Assembly: GCA_005885555.1 (NCBI GenBank)
Contig: VAWN01000099.1
Coordinates: forward strand, 1-44,055
DNA: 44,055 nt
Direction: 5' to 3'
Source: Actinomycetota bacterium
GTDB taxonomy: Bacteria; Actinomycetota; Actinomycetes; Mycobacteriales; Micromonosporaceae
The position numbers and the translations under genes are program-made. The notes below the pieces were generated by a model that was given only the letters and a program-made list of their open reading frames with translations, had not been told where the DNA came from and did not search any database. Shown in pieces: positions 17,518 through 25,502 of this stretch; position 1 is the stretch's first letter, and each line of letters opens with the position of its first letter.

Positions 17518-19031
17518 GCCGCCCCCTGGCCGGTGGCGAGCAGCATGATGTCGGCCTCGCGCGCACCGGCGGGCAGCTCGCCGGCCACGGTACCGGCGTG
17601 CATGACGACGATGCGGTGGCTGAGCGCGATCAGCTCGGGCAGCTCCGACGAGATCATCAGGATCGCGGCGCCGCCGTCGGCGAGCTCCCGGATCAGCTCG
17701 TGGATGCCCGCCTTCGCGCCGACGTCGACGCCGCGGGTCGGCTCGTCGAACAGGTACACCCGGGCGCCGGCGGCCAACCACTTCATCAGCACGACCTTCT
17801 GCTGGCTGCCGCCGGACAGCACCCGGGTCTCACGGCGCAGCAGTACCGTGGCCAGCCCCACCCGGGACGCGAGCCGGGACAGCGCCGCGGCGGCCGCCCG
17901 CGCCGGCCGCCGGCCGACCGCGCGGACGGTGAGCAGCGCGTTGTCCGCCGCGGGCAGCGGCAGCACCAGCCCTTCGGTCTTGCGGTCGGCGGTGACGTAC
18001 CCGAGTCCGGCCCGGATCGCCGCCCGCGGTGACCGGATCCGCCGGCGTACCCCGTCGACCTCCACGGTTCCGGACGCGAGCGGCACCACGCCGAACACGG
18101 CTCGGACAAGGTCGGAGCGCCCGGAGCCGTCGAGCCCGCCGACCCCGACGATTTCCCGTTCGCGTACCTCGATGTCGACGCCGTGCAGGTTGCGCCCGCG
18201 CCCGCCGTGCACGGCGAGGCGCACCGAACCAGGTTCGGGAACGTCGACCGGCGGTCGGCTTTCCCGGTCGGCCAGCTCGCGGCCGACCATGAGCTGGACC
18301 AGTTCGGTGGCGGTGACCGCGCTGACCTCGCGGGTGTCGACGTGCCGGCCGTCGCGCAGCACGGTGACCCGGTCGGCCAGTTCGAACACCTCGGCGAGGC
18401 GGTGCGAGATGTACAGCACGGCGAGCCCGCGCGCGACGAGTTGGCGTACCCGCCGGAACAGCACCGCCACCTCGCCCGGGGTCAGCGCCGCGGTCGGTTC
18501 GTCCATCACGAGGATGCGCGGCCGGTACGACAGGGCCTTGGCGATCTCGACGGTCTGCCGCTGCGCCACGGTGAGCCGGCGGACCAGCCGCTGGGTCGGG
18601 ATCGCCTGCGCATCGAGGTCGGTCAACAGCTTGCGGGCCTGCTCGGTCATGGCCCGACGGTCGACGGCCAGGCGCCGGCGCGGCTCGCGGCCGAGCAGGA
18701 TGTTCTCCGCGACGCTGCGCTCGGGCAGCAGGGTGAACTCCTGGTGGATCAGGCTGATCCCGTGCGCGAGCGCCTGGTGCGGGTCGCGCAAGCGCACCGG
18801 CCGGCCGTCGAGCACAAGCTCGCCGCCGTCTGGCGGGTAGACCCCGCCGAGCACCTTCATCAGCGTCGACTTGCCGGCACCGTTGGCGCCGACGATCGCG
18901 TGCACCTCACCGCGCCAGCAGGTCAGCGAGACGTCCCGGAGCACGGTGGTGCCGAAGAACCGCTTGGTGATGCGGTGCATGGACAGCACCGGAGCCGCCG
19001 GGGACGTGGGAGCCGCCGGGGACGCCGCCAT
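17514..19031 (-). CDS. ABC importer ATPase with two nucleotide-binding domains (RbsA/MglA-like)
   Basis: The 505-residue protein is the usual CUT2 double ATPase. Domain 1 has Walker A GANGAGKST, a signature RRLTVAQRQTVEIAKAL and Walker B ILVMDEPTAAL. Domain 2 has the typically altered Walker A GLDGSGRSDL, an intact signature LSGGSQQKVVLMKWL and Walker B VYLFDEPTRGVDVGAK. The ATG at 19031 is preferred because GAGGAG lies 7 nt upstream of it; the in-frame GTG at 19037 would sit only 1 nt from that site. It is the first gene of the operon, and its promoter and operator lie at 19083-19129. Confidence 0.93.
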   Translation of the reverse strand: MAASPAAPTSPAAPVLSMHRITKRFFGTTVLRDVSLTCWRGEVHAIVGANGAGKSTLMKVLGGVYPPDGGELVLDGRPVRLRDPHQALAHGISLIHQEFTLLPERSVAENILLGREPRRRLAVDRRAMTEQARKLLTDLDAQAIPTQRLVRRLTVAQRQTVEIAKALSYRPRILVMDEPTAALTPGEVAVLFRRVRQLVARGLAVLYISHRLAEVFELADRVTVLRDGRHVDTREVSAVTATELVQLMVGRELADRESRPPVDVPEPGSVRLAVHGGRGRNLHGVDIEVREREIVGVGGLDGSGRSDLVRAVFGVVPLASGTVEVDGVRRRIRSPRAAIRAGLGYVTADRKTEGLVLPLPAADNALLTVRAVGRRPARAAAAALSRLASRVGLATVLLRRETRVLSGGSQQKVVLMKWLAAGARVYLFDEPTRGVDVGAKAGIHELIRELADGGAAILMISSELPELIALSHRIVVMHAGTVAGELPAGAREADIMLLATGQGAA

Positions 19032-19082
19032 CGTCACGCTCCTCGTCGACGCCTTCCAGATCTCTCGGTAACCGGTTTCATC

Positions 19083-19129
19083 GGAAAACGCTTTCCGCCG
19101 TTCTACTCCGCCCGCACCGGCCGGGTCAA
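19083..19129 (-). promoter_or_regulatory. Promoter and LacI-type operator of the ABC/CoA-transferase operon
   Basis: On the minus strand, TTGACC (19129-19124), an 18-nt spacer and TAGAAC (19105-19100) form a promoter. Three bases further on is GGAAAGCGTTTTCC (19096-19083), a GGAAA-N4-TTTCC palindrome with one mismatched pair, sitting over the predicted start point. An AACCGGTT palindrome lies further downstream near 19070-19077. A repressor bound here would block initiation. The arrangement mirrors the divergent promoter at 19225-19273. Confidence 0.62.
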
Positions 19130-19224
19130 CCCTTCGACGGACTCCAATGTGCCGTGGAGATCGGGGTCCGACGCGGCACCGAGACTACGGACGGAGCGCC
19201 GCCGACACATCCGCCAGTTGACTC

Positions 19225-19273
19225 TTGACCGCGCCTTGAGGCGTGCACAGAATGGCCGAGGAAAGCGGTTTCC
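19225..19273 (+). promoter_or_regulatory. Promoter and LacI-type operator of the Zn alcohol dehydrogenase gene
   Basis: TTGACC (19225-19230), a 17-nt spacer and CAGAAT (19248-19253) form a promoter. The operator GGAAAGCGGTTTCC (19260-19273) lies over the predicted start point, 23 nt before the ATG at 19296. Its GGAAA/TTTCC arms match those at 19083 and 20497. Confidence 0.62.
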
Positions 19274-19295
19274 CCTCGGATGACGGTGAGTCGGC

Positions 19296-20327
19296 ATGCG
19301 GTCCGCCCAGGTGCAGTCGTACGGCAAGCCCATCGCGTTCGCCGAGGTACCGGAGCCGACTCTGCGCGATCCGCACGACGTCATCGTCCGCATCGCCGGC
19401 GCCGGCATCTGCCGCACCGATGTGCACATCCTGCACGGCGAGCTGGACGCCGCGTTCCACCCGCCCCTGCCGCTGACCCTCGGCCACGAGAACAGCGGTT
19501 GGGTGCACGAGGTCGGCGCCGCGGTGACCCACCTGTCCGTCGGCGACCCGGTCATCGTCCACCCCGCGGTCACCTGCGGGCACTGCCTCGCCTGCCGGTC
19601 CGGTACCGACATGCACTGCCCCAACTGGCGCTTCCCGGGCGTGGACGGCTGGCCGGGCGGTTACGCGGAGTTCATGCGCACCAGCGCGCGCTCGCTGGTG
19701 CCGCTGCCGGAGGGCACCGACCCGGCACCGCTGGCCCCGCACGCCGACGCGGGCCTCACCGCGATGCACGCGGTACGGCGACTGGCGCCCTACACGAACC
19801 CGGCGACCACCGTGGTCACCTTCGGCGCCGGTGGCGTGGGACAGGTCGCGATCCAGCTGCTGCGGATGCTCACCCCGGCCCGGCTCGTCGTCGTCGAGAT
19901 CGATGCGCAGCGGGCCGCCGCCGCCCGCCGGCTCGGCGCCCACGTGGTCTTCGAGCTGGCGCCGGCCGAGGCGGCCGAGGCGGTACGGGAACTGACCGAC
20001 GGCGTCGGCGCGCAGGTCGTGCTCGACCTCGTCGGCGAGGGCGAGGTACCGCAGCAGGCGATGAACATGCTCGCCAAGGGCGGGGTGTACTCGATCGTCG
20101 GCTACGGGGGCTTCCTGCGCATCGAGCACCTCGACATGATCAACCGAGAGCTGACCATCCTCGGCAACCAGATCGGCTCGTACCCGGACCTGGTCGCCCT
20201 GATGGAGCTCGTCGCGCAGGGCCGGGTCACCATCGACTCGACGCTGGTCCCGCTCAGCTCCGCCGACCAGGTCCTGCGCGACCTCGAAGCCGGCCGGGTG
20301 TCCGGTCGGGCGGTCCTGGTTCCTTAA
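19296..20327 (+). CDS. Zinc-dependent medium-chain alcohol dehydrogenase
   Basis: The 343-residue protein has the MDR fold markers: catalytic-zinc region GAGICRTDVHILHG, GHENSGWV, the structural-zinc cysteine cluster CGHCLACRSGTDMHC, and the NAD(P)-binding GAGGVG with an acidic residue after the second strand (VVVEIDAQ), which favours NAD. It is transcribed divergently from the importer operon and shares the same operator type, so it probably carries out one oxidation step of the same pathway. The start ATG has a weak GGTGAG site upstream. A palindromic element begins at the last base of its stop codon. Confidence 0.92.
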   Translation: MRSAQVQSYGKPIAFAEVPEPTLRDPHDVIVRIAGAGICRTDVHILHGELDAAFHPPLPLTLGHENSGWVHEVGAAVTHLSVGDPVIVHPAVTCGHCLACRSGTDMHCPNWRFPGVDGWPGGYAEFMRTSARSLVPLPEGTDPAPLAPHADAGLTAMHAVRRLAPYTNPATTVVTFGAGGVGQVAIQLLRMLTPARLVVVEIDAQRAAAARRLGAHVVFELAPAEAAEAVRELTDGVGAQVVLDLVGEGEVPQQAMNMLAKGGVYSIVGYGGFLRIEHLDMINRELTILGNQIGSYPDLVALMELVAQGRVTIDSTLVPLSSADQVLRDLEAGRVSGRAVLVP

Positions 20328-20388
20328 TCTTGGACGCCGCAATCTTGGACGCCGCTACCCCCTGCAGGGGGCACAAGTGTCCAAGATC
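20326..20388. repeat. Palindromic intergenic element, copy 3, with duplicated left arm
   Basis: The left arm AATCTTGGACGCCGC is present twice in tandem (20326-20340 and 20341-20355). An inner perfect palindrome CCCCCTGCAGGGGG lies at 20358-20371, and the right arm GTCCAAGATC begins at 20379. It overlaps the TAA stop of the dehydrogenase gene. The doubled left arm lets two alternative hairpins form. Confidence 0.75.
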
Positions 20389-20496
20389 GCCGCGAGGGCC
20401 AGCGGGCCTCCGGCGGGGGTACCGGCAGCCGCCGACCCGTCGCGCCGGTGACGACCACCCCAACACTGACCCGCGACCTCGGCGCCTCTCACTGGT

Positions 20497-20520
20497 GGAA
20501 AGCGCTTTCCGCCCTAGACT
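20497..20520 (+). promoter_or_regulatory. Perfect LacI-type operator and -10 box of the second lacI gene
   Basis: GGAAAGCGCTTTCC (20497-20510) is a perfect 14-bp palindrome. TAGACT (20515-20520) follows, a good actinobacterial -10, ending 6 bases before the GTG start at 20527. No convincing -35 is visible. The position suggests autorepression and a leaderless or nearly leaderless transcript. Confidence 0.65.
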
Positions 20521-20526
20521 GGGTGG

Positions 20527-21609
20527 GTGCGCGGAAAGCGGACAAGATCTGGCAGAGGTCCGGCGGCGGTACGGCTACAGGACGTCGCCGCCGCGGCCGG
20601 GGTGTCCCTGGCGACCGCGTCGCGCTCGTTGCACGACGGCACCCGGGCACCGCGCGCCGAACTGCGCGAGCGGGTCCGGCAGGCGGCCGAGAGCCTCGGG
20701 TACACCTCGCACGGGCCGGCCCAGGCGCTGGCCAAGGCGACGACGCCGGTCGTCGGCCTGATCGTGCACGACATCGCCGACCCCTACTTCTCCGCCCTGG
20801 CGATCGGCGCGATGCGGGTGGCGCACGACAGCGGCCTGCTCGTCCTGGTCGGCAACACCTTCCGCGACCGGGCGCTGGAACTGGAGTACCTGGCCCGGCT
20901 CAAGGCCCAGCGCGCCCGCGGCGTGCTGCTGCTCGCCAGCGGCTTCAGCGACACCGGGTACCGCACCGCGCTGCACCACGAGCTGACCTCCTTCGAGTCG
21001 CTCGGCGGCCGGGTCGCCTGCGTCAGCGCACACGGCTTCGAGGCCGACAGCGTGCTGCCCGACCACCGGGCCGGCGCCCGCCTGGTGGCCGAGCACCTCG
21101 TCGGACTCGGGCACGAGCGGATCGGCGTGGTGACCGGGCCGGCGAACCTGACCACCAGCCGGGAACGGCTGCAGGGCCTGCGCGAGCGGCTGCGCGAGCT
21201 GGGCCACCCGCTGGCCGCCGCACGGATCGTGCGCTCCGACTTCACCCGCGACGGCAGCCGGCAGGCCACCCTCGAACTGCTCGACCGCTGCCCCGACCTC
21301 ACCGCGGTCTTCGCGGTCACCGACCTGATGGCCGTCGGTACCCTCACCGCGGTGCGCGACGACCTGCATCGCGCGGTACCCGACGAGGTGTCCGTCGTCG
21401 GCTTCGACGACATCGCGCTGACCCGCGACCTGCGCCCGGCGCTGACCACGGTGCACCTGCCGCTGGAGGAGATCGGCGCGCACGGCATGCGGTTCCTGCT
21501 CAGCGACCCGCCGTCCGGGGCGCGCACGCTGCGGGTACCGGCGACCCTGGTGGCGCGGGAGTCCTCCGGCCCGGCGCCGGTCAGCCCGACCCGGCGCCGG
21601 CCTCGATGA
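20527..21609 (+). CDS. LacI-family transcriptional regulator, second
   Basis: The 360-residue protein has a basic N-terminus, the helix-turn-helix VRLQDVAAAAGVSLATASRSL, the hinge helix region YTSHGPAQALAKA, and a sensor domain (VVGLIVHDIADPYFSALAIGAM through VSVVGFDDIALTRDLRPALTTV). The GTG start lies just after the -10, with a perfect operator of the same type as those at 19083 and 19260. It may therefore be the true master regulator of the regulon or share sites with the LacI at 13299. Its 3' end overlaps the convergent SARP gene by 29 nt. Confidence 0.92.
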   Translation: MRGKRTRSGRGPAAVRLQDVAAAAGVSLATASRSLHDGTRAPRAELRERVRQAAESLGYTSHGPAQALAKATTPVVGLIVHDIADPYFSALAIGAMRVAHDSGLLVLVGNTFRDRALELEYLARLKAQRARGVLLLASGFSDTGYRTALHHELTSFESLGGRVACVSAHGFEADSVLPDHRAGARLVAEHLVGLGHERIGVVTGPANLTTSRERLQGLRERLRELGHPLAAARIVRSDFTRDGSRQATLELLDRCPDLTAVFAVTDLMAVGTLTAVRDDLHRAVPDEVSVVGFDDIALTRDLRPALTTVHLPLEEIGAHGMRFLLSDPPSGARTLRVPATLVARESSGPAPVSPTRRRPR

Positions 21610-24388
21610 GCTTGACCCGGATCTGGCCGGCGTCCGGGTGGTCCAGTTCGTTCAGGATCGCCATCGCCCGCCGCCACGCCTCCCGGGCCGCCGCGACCTC
21701 ACCGGCGCCGTGGTGGCTGTCGCCGAGATGGTCGAGGATCACCGCCTCGTGGTACCGGTCGCCGAGGCCGCCCGCGATCGGCAGCGCCCGCCGGTAGGCG
21801 CCCATCGCCTCCTGGTACCGGCCGAGGTGGTGCTGCGCGTACCCGATGCTGTGCAGGGTTGCCGCCTCGCCGGTGGCATCGTCCTGCTGCACGAACAGCG
21901 GCAGCACCTCCTGCGAGTACGCCAGCGCCTGCTCGAACTCCCCCATCAGCGCATAGGTCCAACCGACCGAGTTGAGCGCCTTGGCCTCGCCGGAGCGGTC
22001 CCCCGTCTGCCGGTACAGCGTGAGGCTGCGCAGCGCGTGGTCGAGCGCATCGGCCGACCGGCCCCGCGCCTGCATCACCTGACACAGGTTCATGTGCACG
22101 CCGGCCTGGCCGGGCAGGTCGTCCTGCTCGGCGAACAGGCGCAGCAGATGCTCAAGGTGGCGCTGCGAGTCGTCGTGCGCGCCCAGGCGCACGTACCCGC
22201 GGGCGATCTCGCGATGGGCGACGAGCTGCCCGGTCACGTCGCCGTACTGCTCGGCCACCTCCAGCGCGGTGCGCTGCGATTCGACGATCTCCAGCCAGCG
22301 CCCCTGACGGTCCAGGAAGTCGGCGACCGTCCAGGCCAGCTGCCAGGCGTGGCTGGCGAAGCCGGCGGCCGCGGCCCGCTCCACCGCCGCCAGTACCACC
22401 GCGTTCTCCGCGACGAACCAGGCCACCGCCTGGGTGCGGTCGGCCAGCCGCTCGGGTACCGCGCCGCGTGCCGGCGGGTCGAGCGCGACCGGCTCGCGGT
22501 GCGGCATCATCAGCCGGGTGGCGGCGAACGCGGTGTGCACGTAGTGGTCGAACACCCGGCGCTGCGCGGCCTGCCGCTCGGCCTCACTCTCCTTGCCGTG
22601 CACCAGTTCCGTCGCGTAGGCGGCGAGCAGGTCGTGGAAGGCGTACCGCCCCGGCGCGTGCTCGGTCAGCAGATGCGCGCGGGCCAGCTCCGCCAGCAGC
22701 GGCCGCACCCCGGCCACCGGCAGCCCGGCCAGGCTCGCCGCCGCCGGTACCGTCACGTCCGGCCCGGGATGCAGTGCCAGCAACCGGAACAGCCAGGCCG
22801 CGTCGGCGCCCAGCGCGTTGTACGACCAGGACAGCACGGCGCGCAGGTCGGCCGCCGGATCCTCGTCGGTGAACTGGTCCAGGCTGCGCTGTGCCCGGCG
22901 CAACTCGTCGCGTACAGCGGCCAGCGGTACCCGGGGCTGGATCGCCGCGCGCGCCGCGACGATGGTCAACGCGAGGGGCAGCCGGGCGGTGCGCTCGACG
23001 ATCTCGTCGACCGCCCCGGGTTCGGCGGCCACCCGCCGCGCCCCGAGCCGGTTGCCCAGCAGCCGCCGGGCCTCGTCGCCGCTGAGCAGGTCCAGCGCGA
23101 TCGGGTGCGCACCCTCGGCGGCGATCAGGCCGGTGAGCTGGTTGCGGCTGGTGACGACGACCGCGCACCCGGGTGCGCCGGGCAGCAGCGGCCGGACCTG
23201 CTCGGCGTCGCGGGCGTTGTCCGCGATGATCAGTACCCGCCGGCCGGCGAGCAGGCTGCGGTACATGTTGACCTGCGCGGGCAGCTCGGCCGGTACCCGC
23301 GGCGGCGCGCTACCGAGTGCCTCCAGGAACGCCCGCAGCGCCTCGCCCGGCTCCACCGCCGGCCGGGCCGGGTCGAAGCCGCACAGGTTGATGTAGAGCT
23401 GGCCGTCCGGGAACCGGTGCCGCACCTGGTGTGCCCAGTGCACGGCGAACGCGGTCTTACCCACCCCGGCGGTACCGGCGACCGCCGCGACCACGACCGC
23501 GGTCGGTTGCCGGCCGGCGGCGTCCAGCAGCGCGTCAAGCTGTGCCAGCTCGTCGGACCGGCCGGTGAACCCCCGCACGTCCAGCGGCAGCAGGGCCGGC
23601 ACGGTACCCGGCGGCGGCCCGGCCGGTACCGGTGCCGGCTCGTCGTCCCCGCCGCGCAGGATCGCCCGGTACGCCCGCTGGAGCTCGGCACCGGGATCCA
23701 CGCCCAGCTCCTCGGCCAGCCGCCTGCGGATCGCGGCGTAGCAGTCCAGCGCCCGGGACCGGTGGCCGGTCGCGGACAGCGCCCGCATCAGCGCGGCGGC
23801 CAGCGGCTCGACCAGCGGGTACTCGCCGGCCAGCGCGGTCAGCGGCCCGGTCACCGCCGCCCCGTTGCCCCGGCCGAGCTCCAGCTGCGCCCAGGACACC
23901 GCGACGGTGAGGCGTTCCTGGTGCAGTCCCTGCCGTACCTGGGCCATCCACCGGCCGCCGAGCCCGGCCAGCGGCTCGCCACGCCAGCAGTCCAGTGCCG
24001 CGCGCAGCAGCCCGGCACGCTCCTCGTCGGGTACCCCGGGCGTCGCGGCCCGGTCGACCAGCCGGCGCATCCGCAGCAGGTCGACCCGCTCGGGGTCCAC
24101 GTCGATCGCGTAGCCACCGGAACGGCGGTCCAGCGTCGCCGGTACCCCCGCCGCGCTGACCTGGGTGAGCAGCCCGCGGATCCGGCTGAGGTGCGCGTAC
24201 AGCGCGCTGCGCACCTGCGCCGGTGCGCCGGTGTCCCAGACCCGGTCGATCAGCGTCTCCACGTCGACGGTCCGGCCCGCGTCGACGAGCAGCGCGGCCA
24301 GCACGCCCCGGCGCTTGGCGGTGCCGAGATCCAGCGGCCGCCCGCCGAGCCACGCCTCCACCGGTCCGAGCAACCGGAACTCGACCAC
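21581..24388 (-). CDS. SARP-type regulator with NB-ARC ATPase and TPR domains (AfsR-like)
   Basis: The start is GTG at 24388, giving the usual SARP beginning VEFRLLGPVEAWLGGRPLDLG; the frame extends upstream without coding character. The 935-residue protein has a winged-helix transcription-activator domain (about 1-95), a bacterial transcriptional activation (BTAD) domain (about 96-250), an NB-ARC ATPase (P-loop GTAGVGKTAFAVHW with K311; VLIIADNARD Walker B; NQLTGL and GLPLALTIVA-like segment), and C-terminal TPRs (about 680-930; GEAKALNSVGWTYALMGEFEQAL, GEAATLHSIGYAQHHLGRYQEAM). Such proteins activate specialised metabolism or stress genes by binding direct repeats near -35. Target genes are not proven, but candidate repeats lie at 39573-39601. 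It is divergent from the cyclase/NLR-like operon. Confidence 0.92.
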   Translation of the reverse strand: MVEFRLLGPVEAWLGGRPLDLGTAKRRGVLAALLVDAGRTVDVETLIDRVWDTGAPAQVRSALYAHLSRIRGLLTQVSAAGVPATLDRRSGGYAIDVDPERVDLLRMRRLVDRAATPGVPDEERAGLLRAALDCWRGEPLAGLGGRWMAQVRQGLHQERLTVAVSWAQLELGRGNGAAVTGPLTALAGEYPLVEPLAAALMRALSATGHRSRALDCYAAIRRRLAEELGVDPGAELQRAYRAILRGGDDEPAPVPAGPPPGTVPALLPLDVRGFTGRSDELAQLDALLDAAGRQPTAVVVAAVAGTAGVGKTAFAVHWAHQVRHRFPDGQLYINLCGFDPARPAVEPGEALRAFLEALGSAPPRVPAELPAQVNMYRSLLAGRRVLIIADNARDAEQVRPLLPGAPGCAVVVTSRNQLTGLIAAEGAHPIALDLLSGDEARRLLGNRLGARRVAAEPGAVDEIVERTARLPLALTIVAARAAIQPRVPLAAVRDELRRAQRSLDQFTDEDPAADLRAVLSWSYNALGADAAWLFRLLALHPGPDVTVPAAASLAGLPVAGVRPLLAELARAHLLTEHAPGRYAFHDLLAAYATELVHGKESEAERQAAQRRVFDHYVHTAFAATRLMMPHREPVALDPPARGAVPERLADRTQAVAWFVAENAVVLAAVERAAAAGFASHAWQLAWTVADFLDRQGRWLEIVESQRTALEVAEQYGDVTGQLVAHREIARGYVRLGAHDDSQRHLEHLLRLFAEQDDLPGQAGVHMNLCQVMQARGRSADALDHALRSLTLYRQTGDRSGEAKALNSVGWTYALMGEFEQALAYSQEVLPLFVQQDDATGEAATLHSIGYAQHHLGRYQEAMGAYRRALPIAGGLGDRYHEAVILDHLGDSHHGAGEVAAAREAWRRAMAILNELDHPDAGQIRVKLIEAGAGSG

Positions 24389-24749
24389 CGGGGTACCCCA
24401 ATCTGGACGGATGACTGCGCATCGGCGACTATCACACCTTCGCCACCAGGACCGCAAGAATCCAGCAAGGTTCCGTCCATGGGTCGGGAGCCATGATTGG
24501 TCCGCGGCCCGACCGGCGCTGACCGCAGGCGCCGACACGGGGGCGGGCCGACGGCAGCGCGGCGGCAACGGCCGGCCTCCTCGGGTGGGGACCGGCCGCT
24601 TGCGCGTTCCGATGGCGCGGAGTGCGGCCACCGAGCCACCGGTCGGGTGGCGGACGCCGGACAGTCCGTAGCTGTCATCTGGCGTACAACTGGCGGGCTT
24701 TCCCGGGTAGACCCATGGGCGGATGGGCCGCGGACCAGGGAGGACCCCC
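24389..24749. other. Divergent intergenic region between SARP gene and the cyclase/NLR-like operon
   Basis: This is 361 bp without a supportable gene. It holds the candidate SARP promoter at its left end. A GCCACC...GGTGGC inverted repeat lies near 24628-24653, and the strong AGGGAGG ribosome site of the next gene is at 24738-24744. I could not identify a convincing -35/-10 pair for the rightward operon. Confidence 0.5.
24428..24457 (-). promoter_or_regulatory. Candidate promoter of the SARP gene
   Basis: On the minus strand, TTGCGG (24457-24452), an 18-nt spacer and GATAGT (24433-24428) form a plausible promoter with a leader of about 35 nt. The pentamer CTTGC occurs twice 11 bp apart (24458-24454 and 24469-24465), a spacing typical of SARP sites, so autoregulation is possible. 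Confidence 0.35.
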
Positions 24750-25502
24750 ATGACCGGACCGTCGTACCACGCGCTGCTCGCGGTGGACATCGAAAGCTAC
24801 GGGCGCCGGACGGAACTGGTCCAGGGCGCCGTCCGGGGCACCATGTACGCCTGCGTCCAGCAGGCCGCCGGCGAGTCCGGGCTGCCCTGGGACGACTGCG
24901 TCGCGCTGGACCGGGGCGACAGCATCATCCTGCTGGTACCGCCGTCGGTCGCCCCCACCGTGCTGCTCGACCCGTTCGTCGCGCGTCTGGACCGGGTGCT
25001 GCGCGGGCACCGGGTGCTGAGCAGCGGGACGGCCGCGGTACGCCTGCGGGTCGCCGTGCACGCCGGGTTCATCAGCCCGGACGAGCGCGGCTGGATGGGT
25101 ACCGCGATCAACAGCACCTGCCGGATGCTCGACGCGCAGCTCTTGCGCGACGTCCTCGCGGCATCGACCCGCGCCGACGTCGCCCTGATCGTCTCCGACA
25201 ACTTCTACCAGGCCATGGTGATCCAGGGACATGTCCAGCTCGACGCGACGACGTTCCACCCGGTGCGGGTCCGGCAGAAGGAGACCGACCTGCGGGCCTG
25301 GGTACACGTGCCCGGGTACCCGCGTCCGGACGGCCTGCCCGCGGACGAGGACGGGGAACCCGCGGCGGCGGCCTCGGCCGATGCGGCCACCGGGGCCGAC
25401 CCGGCCAACGGTGGCGGCCCGCGCATCGGCGGGCACGCGAAGGTGGGCGGCGGCATCGCCGGCGGCGACATCCACGTGTCCTTCGGCGGAGGCCTGCGAT
25501 GA
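24750..25502 (+). CDS. Small class III nucleotidyl cyclase-like protein with C-terminal glycine-rich amyloid-like motif
   Basis: The start is ATG at 24750 with AGGGAGG 5 nt upstream. The 250-residue protein is a single cyclase-fold domain (about 1-190): first strand LLAVDIESYGRR with D13, GDSIILLVP with D57 (the two metal-binding Asp positions), VRLRVAVHAGF, and GTAINSTCRMLDA with N121 and R125 in the N-x3-R spacing of catalytic class III cyclases. It may therefore be active, though the substrate-choosing residues cannot be assigned. A disordered Ala/Asp linker (about 198-222) leads to a C-terminal motif at residues 226-247 (GHAKVGGGIAGGDIHV). The same motif lies near the N-terminus of the next protein. 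The stop overlaps the next start (ATGA). A role as the effector of an NLR-like pair is inferred. Confidence 0.78.
   Translation: MTGPSYHALLAVDIESYGRRTELVQGAVRGTMYACVQQAAGESGLPWDDCVALDRGDSIILLVPPSVAPTVLLDPFVARLDRVLRGHRVLSSGTAAVRLRVAVHAGFISPDERGWMGTAINSTCRMLDAQLLRDVLAASTRADVALIVSDNFYQAMVIQGHVQLDATTFHPVRVRQKETDLRAWVHVPGYPRPDGLPADEDGEPAAAASADAATGADPANGGGPRIGGHAKVGGGIAGGDIHVSFGGGLR

Noticed and set aside
9549-24388. Prophage, integrative element or insertion sequence
   Set aside because: No integrase, transposase, tRNA-associated att repeats or inverted terminal repeats with target duplications were found here or elsewhere in the window.
24389-24790. N-terminal extension of the SARP frame
   Set aside because: The SARP family begins at VEFRLLGP, and the extension overlaps the next gene's start without coding character.
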